DNA of 64,000 bases from Macquaria australasica (taxonomy: Eukaryota > Chordata > Actinopteri > Centrarchiformes > Percichthyidae): the NCBI GenBank assembly GCA_005408345.1, contig SEMN01000222.1:260001-324000 (forward strand), read 5' to 3'. A program made the translations under genes and the position numbers. Shown piece after piece: positions 1 through 11,900 of this stretch (the stretch's first letter is position 1; each line of letters begins with the position of its first letter). The notes under the pieces are model-generated. The model was not told the origin of the DNA and made no database searches. It saw only the letters and a program-made list of their open reading frames with translations.

Positions 1-217
1 TCTCAGCAGGAGCACGTAATTGGAGGAAAATGCCAACTGCATATATAACAACTGTCACCGAGACTCGAATGTGTCTCCTGAGCAGATTTTATACCATATA
101 ATGAAAGATTGGCCCCACCGGCTTAACATATTCATGATTTTATTCTGCTTACATTAAATTGGGATCAGCGTGTTATGAGAGAAAGTGGGATTCATCGGAA
201 CAAGAAATGGTTTTTAC

Positions 218-285
218 ATTAATTCAATTCAGTTATTTATATAGCGCCATATCATAACAAAGTTATCTCAGGGCATTACATGTCT
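218..285 (-). repeat. 3' tail of an L2-like LINE or derived SINE
   Basis: The reverse complement carries the motif GGCGCTATATAAATAA followed by a short AATTGAATT-type tail. This 3' end is familiar from fish L2-like LINEs and SINEs that share their tail. A second copy lies at about 29185-29255 in the other orientation. The assignment is from memory of the motif. Confidence 0.5.
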
Positions 286-639
286 CATCTTCTTTTTTTC
301 TCATCTGATAAGAGTTGAACACAGTATCAGTTTCTCCCTCTCTTCAACTTTTGACACTGTTGTACTTTAACTTCATGCCTGTACGTACTGTAGCTGTTAG
401 CTCGAACCATCATCTTTCTCCTCAGATCTCTCTTAAACCTCTCACCACCCACTGTTCTGCCTGCAGGTTGCTGGTAGCAATATGTGAAACAATTCACAGA
501 CTGGCAGCACTATGAAAGGTTACATGAATATGAACGTGTTATATATATGCAGAGATACATTAGAGTCATGTTTTTTTACTTATTGAGGTTATTTTCTAAA
601 AGAACACCATCTCTTAATAATAGTAAAAATATAAAAATA

Positions 640-1170
640 TTCCAGGTAGAATACAATTACAACCTCAAAGCTGCAATAATTTATTGTTTTGGCCACTTGG
701 GGGCAGCATAACACATCTGTAAACACAACATCTGCCATATTATCTGCTTATTTACAAATTCAGCAGTCACAGAGCAACATTAGCATTCATTTGAAGTCAT
801 GTTTCTGCCAATCTGGTGAATGTAAGTCCAATATTACCGTTTTTGGTCTCCACCAACTCCTGAGGGAAACGTCTGGCTCTGTAGCTGCTAAATGCTCCAC
901 TGTGTTCACCAGCTAGTCGCTAACTTTGTCTGCCTGCTGTTTGGTGTTGGGCAGGTAGCGTGTAGCGGGTTTATCTGAGCTTTTTTGCTGAAAACGGCCG
1001 CCTGATATGGCTAAAAATTAGGTTGATCAGAACCAAAACATTAGTGGGCCGGAAAACCAAAACAATTAGCTGAAAGATGCTAAAACGCTCCGGAGTGCTG
1101 AGGGAAACTGCAGAATTAGGCAATGATTTTCTGTGGGTTCTTCACTACAAGCGACCCCTTTCACATAACA
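640..1170 (+). repeat. Dispersed repeat, left copy of an inverted pair
   Basis: Several blocks recur in reverse complement at 3415-3945: the GGCCACTTGGGGGCAG block near 692, the TGCTCCACT...TTCACCAGCTAGTCGCTAAC block near 893-922, and the GACCCCTTTCACAT block near 1153. The blocks keep the same order, so this is one element of about 500 bp present twice in opposite orientation. I recognise it as a common teleost intronic repeat but cannot name its class. Confidence 0.6.
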
Positions 1171-3059
1171 CATACCCATTTGATCCATTGTTAATATAAA
1201 AATATTGATTAGTGCAGCTGTAAATATAGTGTGTCCCCAACTTCAAAGCGGCCTGGTAGTCCAACAAGGTAATAAATCCTTAAAAACCTTATGTCCAAAT
1301 TCATTGCAGCGAGCCTTTTATTTTAACAGCACTGCCACTGCACTATTCAAGGAAAACTGGACACAATAATGTATGAAAATCATTGGCACTTGAATGTTCA
1401 CAGCTGCTTAAATCAAAGCATCTTCCCCTTCGTGAAGTTTAGTCAAACAATATGAACCCCCTTCATTTTGCTTTGTTTATAGCATTTTCAATTTTTTAAG
1501 AGCACTTTCAAAACCATAGTTGCAAGGATTAAATTATGTAGTGCAAGTAAAACTAAATTGACTACGTGGTCAGTACAAAAAGTGACTTAGCTATTTACTC
1601 ATGATGATTCATTATCTGGTGGAGCAAGTAGTTTGTGTCATCAGGGAGGTGTAGCACATAAAGTGAATCCTGCCTGTATGATTGTGTTTGTGTCAACTCA
1701 TAGGACAGGTTTTCTTTTCTTGCCACGACACATGCTGACTTTGAAAACACTGTCTCAAGACTCCCTGACACAGCATGAGTGATTCTTCACTCCTAAATAA
1801 AAAGTTAATGTCCTCAGTCTGCTGCTGCTTCAGGGGAAACTCAGGTTATCTGTCAGACTCTGCTCTCTAATCTGGTGAAGAAGGGCTCAGAGTCACTTGC
1901 TTCCCGTCTGTCTGCCCTCTGAAATGCTGATGAAAGCAAGTATCAGGGCGTCTGGTAGTAATTTGGGAGAAAAAAGAAAATAGCAGCTATAATATATATA
2001 TATATATAAATTGGAGTTAAAGGAAAATACTACAAAGTAATTTCTTGAGGTGCAAAATATATTGTTGAACTAACGTTGCATCAATACAGAAAATCTATAA
2101 AAATTGTCCTTAAATTAGGATGTAGTTGCCTGCTGGAAGCTGCTGCTTGCATTGTTTTAGAAGCATTTTAGTTCATGATATATTGTGAAATGTGGTGCTG
2201 TTGTTGGTGTTGATGTTAAACTTAACCTGCTTACTTGTGCATGTTGCCAATTATCAAACACTTGCTGAACAACACGTAGAGGCAGAATTATAACCAGTGA
2301 TTAAATTAAAAAGGTCTAAATTATGAGCTCTTGTTGGCATCTTTTATTAAAACAAATTGAAGTCTGTTCTCTGTTTAGGAATTCATATACATATATGTCC
2401 TCAAAACTGCTTTAATTAAAAGTTTGGAGAGAAGAGTTTTAGGTGGTTTCACTTTATGTGGGTTTACCCATCTAAAACCTGCCTGACTATAAAAAACTGG
2501 TGGAAAAGTTGAAGCAGTGCTTTGCAGCATTGCTGAGGGAAATGCTAATGTGAGGTTTAACTGGTGTCTGTGCTTTCAGCCTTTTTTCTTTTCTCTGTTA
2601 TCTTCTCTTCTTCGTGTTCTTCATCCCACTGCTCTCTCTCACTTCCATCTTTCTCATTTTTATTTCCCTCCTCGCTGCAGAAAATTACCATTTTTACCCC
2701 TCGTAATCAGACATTATTTTAAATGGTGAAAAAGCCTGCTGTTGGTGTGAGAGGTAATACCAGTTGTTTTAATAATGTTCTGAATTGATGCAATGACAGT
2801 TTTGCACTTTGGTGGCCCCTTGGTGAAAGTATGAAGCAGCAGCCACCATAGCTGAGTGTCAAAGGATAAGGCTGGTGTTATTCTATATTTTTCCTGTTGT
2901 CAACAAATCCCATGAAAAGACCAAAACCAACAATTAATTAGTCCTTCTCTCAGTACTTTCTGACTACTCTACATGGTCTGTGGCTCTCAGACCCAAGGCC
3001 ACTGGAGACATTTAAAACAGCTCAAAATATATACAATTACAAATAATTGTACCTAATGG

Positions 3060-3319
3060 TAATGTACAGAAGAGAAGAAGACCTAGGATGGAGCCTTGAG
3101 GTACACCAGATGTAACTGTGGGCACACAATGAACTCTGTTGAACAAGTCAGAATGAAACCATCCCAAAGTTGAACTGCAGATGTTATATACTGGAGGCGA
3201 TGTATTAACAGGCCATGATTAACAGGATCAAATGCTGCACTGAGATCAAGCAGCAGCAATATAGAGGTTTGGTCAGAGTTGAAATGTGGTACAATATCTG
3301 TCAACTTGATTTCAGCCAA
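3060..3319 (-). mobile_element. LINE reverse transcriptase remnant (L2/CR1-like)
   Basis: On the minus strand an open stretch reads LLLDLSAAFDPVNHGLLIHRL. This matches the reverse transcriptase block around the first catalytic aspartate in L2/CR1-type LINEs (usual form LDLSAAFDTVDH). Downstream, after a frame change, it can be read as VPQGSILG, the next conserved RT block. The fragment is short, frame-broken and has no neighbouring endonuclease, so it is a dead 5'-truncated copy. Confidence 0.8.
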
Positions 3320-3414
3320 ATCTGTTACTTAGTTTACTGAAATCATACTTTGTAAAGCGGCTATAATTGATATTTTTATAACTTTATTATTTATAACAAT
3401 CAAGACAATCTGAA

Positions 3415-3945
3415 AAAATGTGACAATGTGAAAGGGGTCATTCGTAGTGATGCACCTACAGAGAACTAGCACCTGAATCTGCAGCTCTGCTCGGCTTTAC
3501 AGAGCGAGTTTCAGCTCATTGTTTAGCTGTCTAGCCTGTAAATGTACTATTTTAATTCACTCTCACTCTCATAGTGTTGTTTCCAGCTGTAGCAGGCTGC
3601 TGTTTGGTGCTGCTCAGCACCAAACAGCAGACAGACAGTTAGCGACTAGCTGGTGAACATAGTGGAGCATTTAGCAGCTAAAGAGCCAGATGTTTCCCTC
3701 AGGAGCTGATAGAGACTAAAAACAGAGATAAGAGAGTGAATATTGGACTTACATTCATCAAGTGGCGTGAAACACGACTCCAAATGAATGATAATGTTGC
3801 TCCGTAACTGCTGGATGTGTAAATAAGCAACTGTTTGCTAACAAGTTCACCACATCAACTTGTTTCCACTGCCCCCAAGTGGCCAAAAAGTTATTTCAGG
3901 TTTAAGTGAAATTTTAAGTAAGGCTGTAAAGGTCCCGTTTTTCCT
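3415..3945 (-). repeat. Dispersed repeat, right copy of an inverted pair
   Basis: This is the reverse-complement partner of the element at 640-1170, with the blocks in mirrored order: TGTGAAAGGGGTCATTCGTAG, then CACCAAACAGCAG...GTTAGCGACTAGCTGGTGAAC, then CTGCCCCCAAGTGGCC. The two copies differ by many substitutions and indels, so neither is a recent duplicate of the other. Confidence 0.6.
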
Positions 3946-4879
3946 GAGCACCAAAAAATAATCCTGTATATGTTACCTTTGTAGAGAACCTGAACATTAA
4001 CGCAAATGAAAAAGCAACAGCAAAAAAGATTTTAGTACAGTATAAATCAGCACAGAGGCATTACAGACACACACACTGTCGAGGCCAGTTAATCTAAATT
4101 TTAAATGGTCTCAGAGAGAGAAAACTATTTTTACCCACAGAGCTAGTTTATACGGCGGGTTGAGTTTGACCCGACTAACTAGGAGAGTCCCTAACAACCT
4201 TCCCAGGGCTTTAGCTTCAGCCCTGCTGGGTCATTAATTTACTTCCTGGCAGAGGTGTCGAGCAGCAGAGGAATACTTCTAGCGATGTAGACGTGGGTGG
4301 GGGCTGTGCAGCATTTTGAGGTGGGTGAAATATATTAATATATGAATGTACAATGAATTAATCCATAACCGCTCCGTCTCCTCGATTTCTGATGGACCTT
4401 TTCTGACTTTACGGCCGTCCCTGGGTGAGCCGAGCCCCGCTCATATCTGTCGGTGCCCTCACAGGAAATGGTGATGATTCTGAATGCTGGCGGAGGGCAG
4501 CAACACTCTGACTCGAGGAGCATACTGATGAATGTGAAGCACATCCTGAGTTTTATTACTGGGCTCACGGCTGGTTATGATAAATCATCACCTTCCTGCT
4601 GATGCTTCACACAGCTTTATGGCCTTGTAATACAGTTAACCTGCGATAAAACACCTACAGACCTCACAGTGGAGCAGATTCAAATATTTTTGAATTCTTT
4701 AAAGGAAATCGACTAAAATTGAATTACTGAATGGTGGCTGATATATACTTTATACTATATACTGTTGGGTAGTTTAATCTAGAACAAAGCATCATATTTT
4801 ATAAGCACTTCATATGTTTTGTTTGTAAAATCTTCATTTGTAAAGTAACTAAATTTGTCAAATAATTATACTGGAGTAG

Positions 4880-4979
4880 AAATATAAAGTAGCATGTAAA
4901 GATAATACTCAAGTAAAGTACAAGTACCTTAAATTTGTACTCAAGTACAGTAAATGTACTTAGTTACATTTCACCACTG
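4880..4979 (-). repeat. Partial MITE with CAGTGGTGAAA-type end
   Basis: The minus strand begins CAGTGGTGAAATGTAACTAAG and continues TACATTTACTG...ACTCAAGTAC. This is the terminal part of the same family as the element at 10623-11649. Only one end is present. Confidence 0.6.
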
Positions 4980-5010
4980 GTTAAAGTTAGGTGCTAGGGA
5001 AATTATTATT

Positions 5011-5070
5011 ACACACTTGTGAGGTCCCTCATTGACATTATTATGTCAATGAGGGACCTCACAAGTGTGT
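5011..5070. repeat. Perfect hairpin, 28-bp arms, 4-nt loop
   Basis: Bases 5011-5038 are an exact reverse complement of 5043-5070, with loop TATT at 5039-5042. The right arm runs directly into a (GT)n tract (5065-5084) and the left arm starts with ACACAC. No terminal repeats or target duplication are visible. A short template-switch event is the simplest origin. Confidence 0.9.
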
Positions 5071-5209
5071 GTGTGTGTGTGTGTGGTCTGTGGTGTTGAA
5101 CGAGGTGGCGGAGCAGGTAGATTCAGTAAGGAGAGAAGATGATAATCATCTGTGATAACCTGCCTCTGAGCCCCTGGCAATGAATCAGACCTGTAATGTG
5201 CATGTACAT

Positions 5210-5210
<1 letters not shown>

Positions 5211-5247
<37 letters not shown>

Positions 5248-5348
5248 ACATTGTTCACCTACCCACCTGCTATCTGTTTCCTCACTTATATCCTCCCTCT
5301 TTAACTCTGCCCTCTCTCCCACATTACACACACACACACACACACACT
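5211..5348. repeat. Two (CA)n microsatellites
   Basis: (CA)n runs over about 5211-5250 with one TA interruption, and again over 5326-5348. The long readings through them ([11 protein letters not shown] and the like) are repeat artefacts and not protein. Confidence 0.95.
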
Positions 5349-5438
5349 ATTTCCTATTGTCTCCCACTTTCAGGCTCTTCTTTCACCTCTCAATATCCTC
5401 CTCGTCATCCTCGCCTCCCTTTGTATTCCGTCTCAGTG

Positions 5439-5443
<5 letters not shown>

Positions 5444-5505
<62 letters not shown>
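5444..5505 (+). repeat. (TG)31 at the ak5 acceptor splice site
   Basis: 31 uninterrupted TG units are followed by TTCTCTCAG and then the exon starting at 5515. The microsatellite therefore directly adjoins a nine-base polypyrimidine/acceptor segment. Confidence 0.95.
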
Positions 5506-5507
<2 letters not shown>

Positions 5508-5514
5508 CTCTCAG

Positions 5515-5678
5515 GTGGTCCAGGCTCGGGTAAATCTCTCCAGAGCGAACGGATGGAGGAGAGGTTCGGCCTGCGTTGTGTTGCCCTGGGTGACCTGCTG
5601 TGTAATGAGCTGCAGTCTCACAGCGACAGAGGGCGTCACCTCCGGGAAGTCCTGGAGAGAGGAGAGCAGCTGCCCGAG
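5515..5678 (+). CDS. ak5: ak5 exon: P-loop and NMP-binding segment
   Basis: The acceptor TTCTCTCAG splits a glycine codon (phase 1) and the donor is GAG|GTCAGT (phase 0). It encodes [19 protein letters not shown] and then [13 protein letters not shown]-site residues usual in this family (Thr in STGD, Arg in DLLR) are Leu and Cys here. The exon is 164 nt, so skipping it would shift the frame. Confidence 0.88.
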
Positions 5679-8600
5679 GTCAGTGTCGTACTTTCACTCC
5701 TCTGTCGAAGAAAATGAGCCACAAATATACAGCTGCGAGGAGAAATTTCAAATGTCTCTTTTAGTCATAGCTTTAATGTTACTTAACGTATAAACACAGG
5801 ACTCTAACAGATAATTTTACTATCTGATAAGTTTAAGCTGACAGCTCTAAATCCTGTAATACCCATGAGGCTCGGTCAACATTGCTGTGGAGAACAAGCC
5901 AGTTAAAAAGGTGCAGTGTTCGTACAGCTTTTCAAGAGTAAAATTCATGCACTTTTCAAGCACTTTCAAGGTACCTAAACCAAAAATTTTCAGACTCTGG
6001 AAGCCTTTATCATCACATCTAAATTGTTACTATAAGTGCCAGGAGACAGCAAACAAATATGACGACGGGATCGTTTCATTTCAAATACTAAAAGATTTTT
6101 GGTTTACATGAGTGAGTGACTGTGTCGCTGATGAAACACCAGATTATGTTGAAAATCATGCATTTTGAAAACTTTCAAGACTTTGAACAAAGCCTGAAGG
6201 TGCAAATCAGAGCGGCAGAGAGTTGAAAGTGCTTCGTTGTTGCAGTTGAGAACAAAACACGGTGCCATAGTTGTTGAATTTATCCAAAATTGACACAGAA
6301 TTCAAAAGTGAGTTGATTTAAGCTGCTGTGTTGTCAGTTTTCTCAGCACAGTGATCTTTAGCGGCACACGTAACAGAGTTTTGAGCTCTGTTTTTGGGCG
6401 TTCCTTGCCAAAATGCACCTTGGCACCTTGAATAAGCCTTTTACTTCCGGCACCAGGGGCACCTGAAGTACCATGTTTTCAAGATGGTACCATTTCACGC
6501 TGCATTACAGTCTTTTCTTTTGCCGTCTTCTGATTCCAGTGAAGTAGTTTTGCAGCACAAGAAGAAAAATCAAGCTTGAATCAGGCCTACAGCACTATGG
6601 AGACATTGTGTGCCTCTGAGCCCATTTCTTGAGGGTCGGTAATTTTGCAAAAATAGAGCAGGAGAGTTTTTGAATGTTGCTGCTAGAATATCAATTTCAA
6701 TAATGTTTGTATGTTTATTTAAGAAATGCTGCATATCACCAATAATGCAAAAAACGGTCAAAGCTTAACAGAAAACAGACTTAGAAAAGGTGGTTTGTTT
6801 GGAATTTATACAAGAACAGGATATTAAGTACGAGCAGTGATTGCAGTTTGGCTGAACATAAAATGAAGATGTCACAGAACCACCAACACTGTTTGACTGA
6901 CAGGTGATCTGTGTGGAGGACCAGTAGCAGTGAGCACATAATTGCACTGTTTCAGTGAGCAGCGTGGCTCTAGGGATGGAAACGTCAGTCTGTGAGTTCA
7001 ATACTGTAGTCCGCAGTCAGTTATCTCCACAACTAATGGATTTCCATGAGATTCTCTGCAGACATTCGCAGTCCCAAGAGGATAACTCTAATAATGACGG
7101 GTTCCTGACTTCTCATCTGGTGTCAGCAAGAGGTCAAACTTTACACTGATGACTGTACAGCCATAGCTTAAATGTCAAGGTAACATATTAACATTAGCAT
7201 GCCGTCATAAACATGAAAGGTTTATTTCAGTCGGAGACGCTTGCGTCAAGGAATTGATCATTTATAGCGAACAGTTAGTCAAACAATCCGAGCAGCAATT
7301 AAGATCCTGCTGGAAAACTAATCCCCTCATAACAAACACATGCAGGAGCATCAAATCAAATCAATAGTCATTATAGGAATATGAAGCAGCTGGTGAATTA
7401 GACGATGATTGTGAAGCATGAATCAGGCAGAAGATCAAGCTAATCAGCTAATGCAAGCAGGACTTCAGCGCTCTGCCTGAACTAACACAATGCTTCATCA
7501 GCTGAACACATCCCAAAAAAACATGTATGTGTGTCTCAACTCTGTCTCCACACACCCAGAATTCATGCATCCAACTCGATTGTTGATAGAATTAACTGGC
7601 AATTATTTTGATAATCGATTGATCGTTTAAAATAATTTTTTCAAGAACAAAATGCCACATTTTTGCTGGTTCCAGCTTCTAAAATGTGAGGATTTGCTGG
7701 TTTTTGGGTGGAATATGATTAATAATTAATAGAAAAGTGAACATCATAAGGTTTTGTGCTGTTTGTTGGTTGACAAACAATTTGAAGATGTCAACTTGAG
7801 CTTCACGAAACTGCGATGGTCATTTTCACAACTTTCTGACATTTCATAGGCCGAATGATTAATGAACCAATAATGACATTTTTTTAAATCTAATAAAGTA
7901 AATTACCATCAAATCATTTCATAATATAAAAAGGACACTCACACAGGTGTTCTCGATTACTCTGGCTGATTAGACCTCTGCTCAGGTTGAAGTTGGGCGG
8001 AGCTTTGCTGGAAAGCAACGTTAATATTCTTGTTTATATAACTGAGAGCAAGGACAGTGACAAAGGGTAATGAAAGTGATGAGAAGCTGTCCAGTTCACA
8101 AAATTTGTGTACTGCTGCTGTTAGCCCGCTAGCCACGCTAGCTCTCGCAGGTTAATGCTTACAGCCCTGTCTATGCTATTTCCTGTTCCCGCCTGGTTTT
8201 CATCACAACGCACGACTAAATTTCACCTGGAGAAATCTGATCTGACTGCAGCTTTACATAAGAACGCTGTGTACTAATAGAAATAATAAAAAGGTGTAAA
8301 TAACAGGAGAGCGATGGAGATGTCAATCAAGCAACACGCCCACATAGTCGTGAGAATTGAAAAGTGTGTGTGTGTGGACCATGATGGTTAAAATGGGCTT
8401 TAATATGAATAATAATATTAAATAAAATCATTTGACAAGTCAGCTGGTAACAAAGCTCAAAGTTTGTTCTGTTTCCTCCTGTGTATTACAAAGGAGCAGG
8501 CACATATTTTACTACCCGCCTACCAGTGAAATATTAACAGCTTCTCAACTTAAAATCACATCATAAATGCAGTGTGGCAGGTAGACGTGATGAATATTTA

Positions 8601-8820
8601 GCCTCCTGGCCTCAGCAACCACATCTCTCATCACGACTGCAGAGCTGCTTCTTCTTCTTTTATTAATCCTCAATAACATATCAGTGGTTGTCAGGGAGCT
8701 TTTTTAATTAAACTGCATGGTCTCAGAGTCGGTGACATTTCACATCAAAACACATCCCGCCTGTCACTCACACACACTGTCGACATGCTTCACATGTTCA
8801 AAGGTGTGTGTATATTATAT

Positions 8821-8911
<91 letters not shown>

Positions 8912-11900
8912 TATATATATACACACACACATACATATATATATATACATATATACACACATATATATATATATATATCTGCAGCACAGGTAAAAAACTC
9001 ACAGATGATTGAACACTGGTTGTTGCTCGTGTACTTTCTCTGATCTCAGAAACGGGCAATCTTCAAGTGTTACGAGCCTGCTTCTCTCATTACCAGTTTC
9101 TATCGATTGAACTGCAGTCCTGACAGGAAACCAGTCCTGTCAGGACTGCAGTTCAATCCGTTGTGGATGCAGCTTTTCCAGAACAGCACAAAATGATACA
9201 ACAGCAGTTCAGCGTGCTTCGTTTTAACCTGTTGGATCGTCCGATTGTCAGTAAAGGCAGAGAAGACTGGAGCAGTGAAATGATGAATTACAAAAAAGAC
9301 TCAAGTTCAATGTTATTCATGTAACATTAATCTGAAATTCAAGATCAAAATGATTGGAGTGAGTTTAGTAGCAGAGACCAGAATGCACATTCATAATGTT
9401 TCCCTGGACATTACACATTATTCTTTTAAAATATATTAGGGATAACAGTTATTATAAAGAGTACAATGTTTCTGAATTTCTCAAGAAATGTATTATGTTC
9501 TTCTTTTGGTGGAGGACATTCTTTAAGTTGGCTTTTTAGTTGTTACGTGTGATCAATAAATTAATCACCTTTTGAGTCACTGGCTCTCTCAGTCTGCCTC
9601 CCACCACCTTCCTAAACCCTCACGAGGCACAAACCGTTTTAATGGAGGTGGTGCTGCTTTCTACCAAATAAAGAGCCTTTATGAAAACTGTTCACAGTGA
9701 CGACTTTGGGGAATTATTCTGGAAAGAAACATCAATTGTGATTTTGCCACAAACTAAATTCCATTTACCTCCATTGTATCGGGGCGGCAGCACAAATCTC
9801 AAAACCTGTTTAAAAAAAAGCCAAAATTATCTGCACATCTAGATACAACTAGAAGTAAGAGAGAAAATATGTTTTCTGTAATTTGGATGAAGCGACTCTT
9901 TAAAAACAAGTATGTTTTTTTTTCTTCTTTTCTGCTCCTGAAAATTTCACATTTTGGACATTAGGTTTTGGAAGCAACACAAACAATAGATACAAAAACA
10001 TTAACTCTAGAAAATCCGAGACATTCTGGCTTTCTATCATTTCAAGATTTAAAAAGCGTTGCACTAAACCGATTTAAAAGCAATATAAAGACACCAAAGA
10101 ACAGATTTACTTCCTGTCATCTCAGTGGTGAAACTCAGTAGCTTTTAAGCAATGCTCAGCTGTCTAAGCTTCTTACAGCCCACTGAGGTCATGTCCCATG
10201 TGTTCACGAACATAGTCACTGCCACACGCTTATTTTTTTATGTTGTGTGAGTGAGTTATGGAGAGAGAGAGAGTGATTTAAAGGAGGATGAATAATCCCA
10301 CACTGGGATTACTGAAGTGCACCTCACCAGGTTTACAGCAGAACACATTACAAAAAGCACAAAATCACACCCACACCAGAGTTGCAGGTTTTTATCTCAA
10401 AGTGAGACAAAATGCTGGCATGTGTGGCTCATCTGTGAGTGTAAAACTGTAAAAAAACAAAAAAAAACATGGTGAGAGTTTGACTTGGTGAAATGTTACT
10501 GTACTGTTGCCTGGCAACACAGAAAGTGCAATTTAATGTTCTCTGTGAACTGTAATCCCTCTGCAGATCGCCGGCTTCCTGTCTGGCCACGTGTGTGCTC
10601 TCTATAAGTCTGCACATACAGTCAGTGCAAAGTAACTAAGTACATTTACTCAAGTACACATTTGAGGTACTTGTACTCGACTATTTCCATTTTATGCAAC
10701 TTTATACTTCTACTCCACTGCATTTATCTGACAGTTGTCAAGTCTGTGTAAGGAAATTCAGACATTTGCTTCTAAACACATTATACACGTTAACATTGCT
10801 GCTGTGTTAGCTCGCTGAACCAGAGTCTGTTGTTGAGCGGCGTTCTTCGGTTTAAGAGAGTACTGCTTGTTTTTCCACGATTTTGAAAACTAATTTTATA
10901 TACTTTTATATATACGTTTTTTAATCATTCAAATTTGGCTGGGTTGTTAACAACACATTTTTCTGTGGTGTGACAATCTCAGAACACATATTTATAATTG
11001 CTTTACACAGACTTTAAGGTTTCACATAAAAAACAAACATACAAGTTTTATAAAATACAATGCATTGTTTAAGATAAAAACTAGTGGTTCCCGATGTTTA
11101 AGGCTCGTGACCTCTTACAAAACTGCAGTGTCTAGTAGTTGTCACATTTCAAAGAGACATTTCCCCTCTAAAGTTTATGATTATTTTTAATTGTTGTTTG
11201 AGGCCCGAAGAGAAAAAACTCCAATATTATTATTATATAAAAAAAAAGCAAAGATTAGAGAAACGCCCAAAAATTGAAAGCAAATTTGTGTATCAGAACT
11301 TTGTTTTTCTTTCTTTCCTACCATATCAATTATGTTTATCTCCAAATTTATCTGGTGACCCTTTGGAGGGGCTCGACCCCTTGGCTGGGAACCACTGGAC
11401 TAAACTACCAACAACTGTATATAAAGTGTTAAAAGTAGCTCCACCTCGACCAGCTACAACGGTGAAATGCTACTTATGAGTTGATGCATCAGTATTAACG
11501 AGTATTTTTGATGCTTTAAGTAAATTTCGCTGATAATACTTCTGTACTTTTACAAAAGTAGGATTTTAAAAGCATGACTTTTACTTATAAGGGAGTAGTT
11601 TTACATGGCTCTACTTAAGTAGAAGATCTGAGTACTTCTTGCAGCACTGCAGCCAGTACAGTCAGAAAAAACAGCCTTAAGAATTCACTACATGCAACAA
11701 TCACACAAATTTACTCTCAGCTGCATATTTTGAGCTAAAGCCAAAACTCCTTCATATTTAATGTGTCAAACTACCAAAAGTAGTGGATTGCTTGTTTTCC
11801 TGTGGGTGCTGCACATGATTTGATGCATCTTCTGGCAGCTCAGGGACTCTGGGTCGTAGAGTTGGTCATGAATACTCAAGGTAAGGAGCGTATCTGGCTT

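Larger units (their letters stand above)
1..5513. other. Repeat-rich non-coding DNA, probably ak5 intron
   Basis: No coding exon was recognised here. The first ak5 exon seen begins at 5515 in the middle of a codon, so an upstream coding exon must exist and this stretch is most simply intronic. It holds an inverted pair of dispersed repeats (640-1170 and 3415-3945), a LINE reverse transcriptase remnant, a LINE tail, a partial MITE end and a microsatellite cluster at its right end. A very short exon could have been missed. Confidence 0.55.

Noticed and set aside
3083..3319. 78-codon minus-strand reading as a host gene
   Set aside because: Its content is the LINE reverse transcriptase motif LDLSAAFD and the flanking frame is broken, so it is a retrotransposon remnant.
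5011..5070. Hairpin as a microRNA gene
   Set aside because: The stem is perfectly paired with a very small loop and resembles no known microRNA. Such palindromes are better explained by template switching. The same reasoning was applied to 9105-9158 and 53481-53529.
5180..5793. Overlapping open readings of up to 173 codons across the CA/TG tracts
   Set aside because: They are low-complexity readings through microsatellites. Only the part from 5515 in one frame is real ak5 exon.
8717..9059. Readings rich in Tyr-Ile and Thr-His
   Set aside because: Translation of a compound TA/CA microsatellite on both strands; no other sequence feature.
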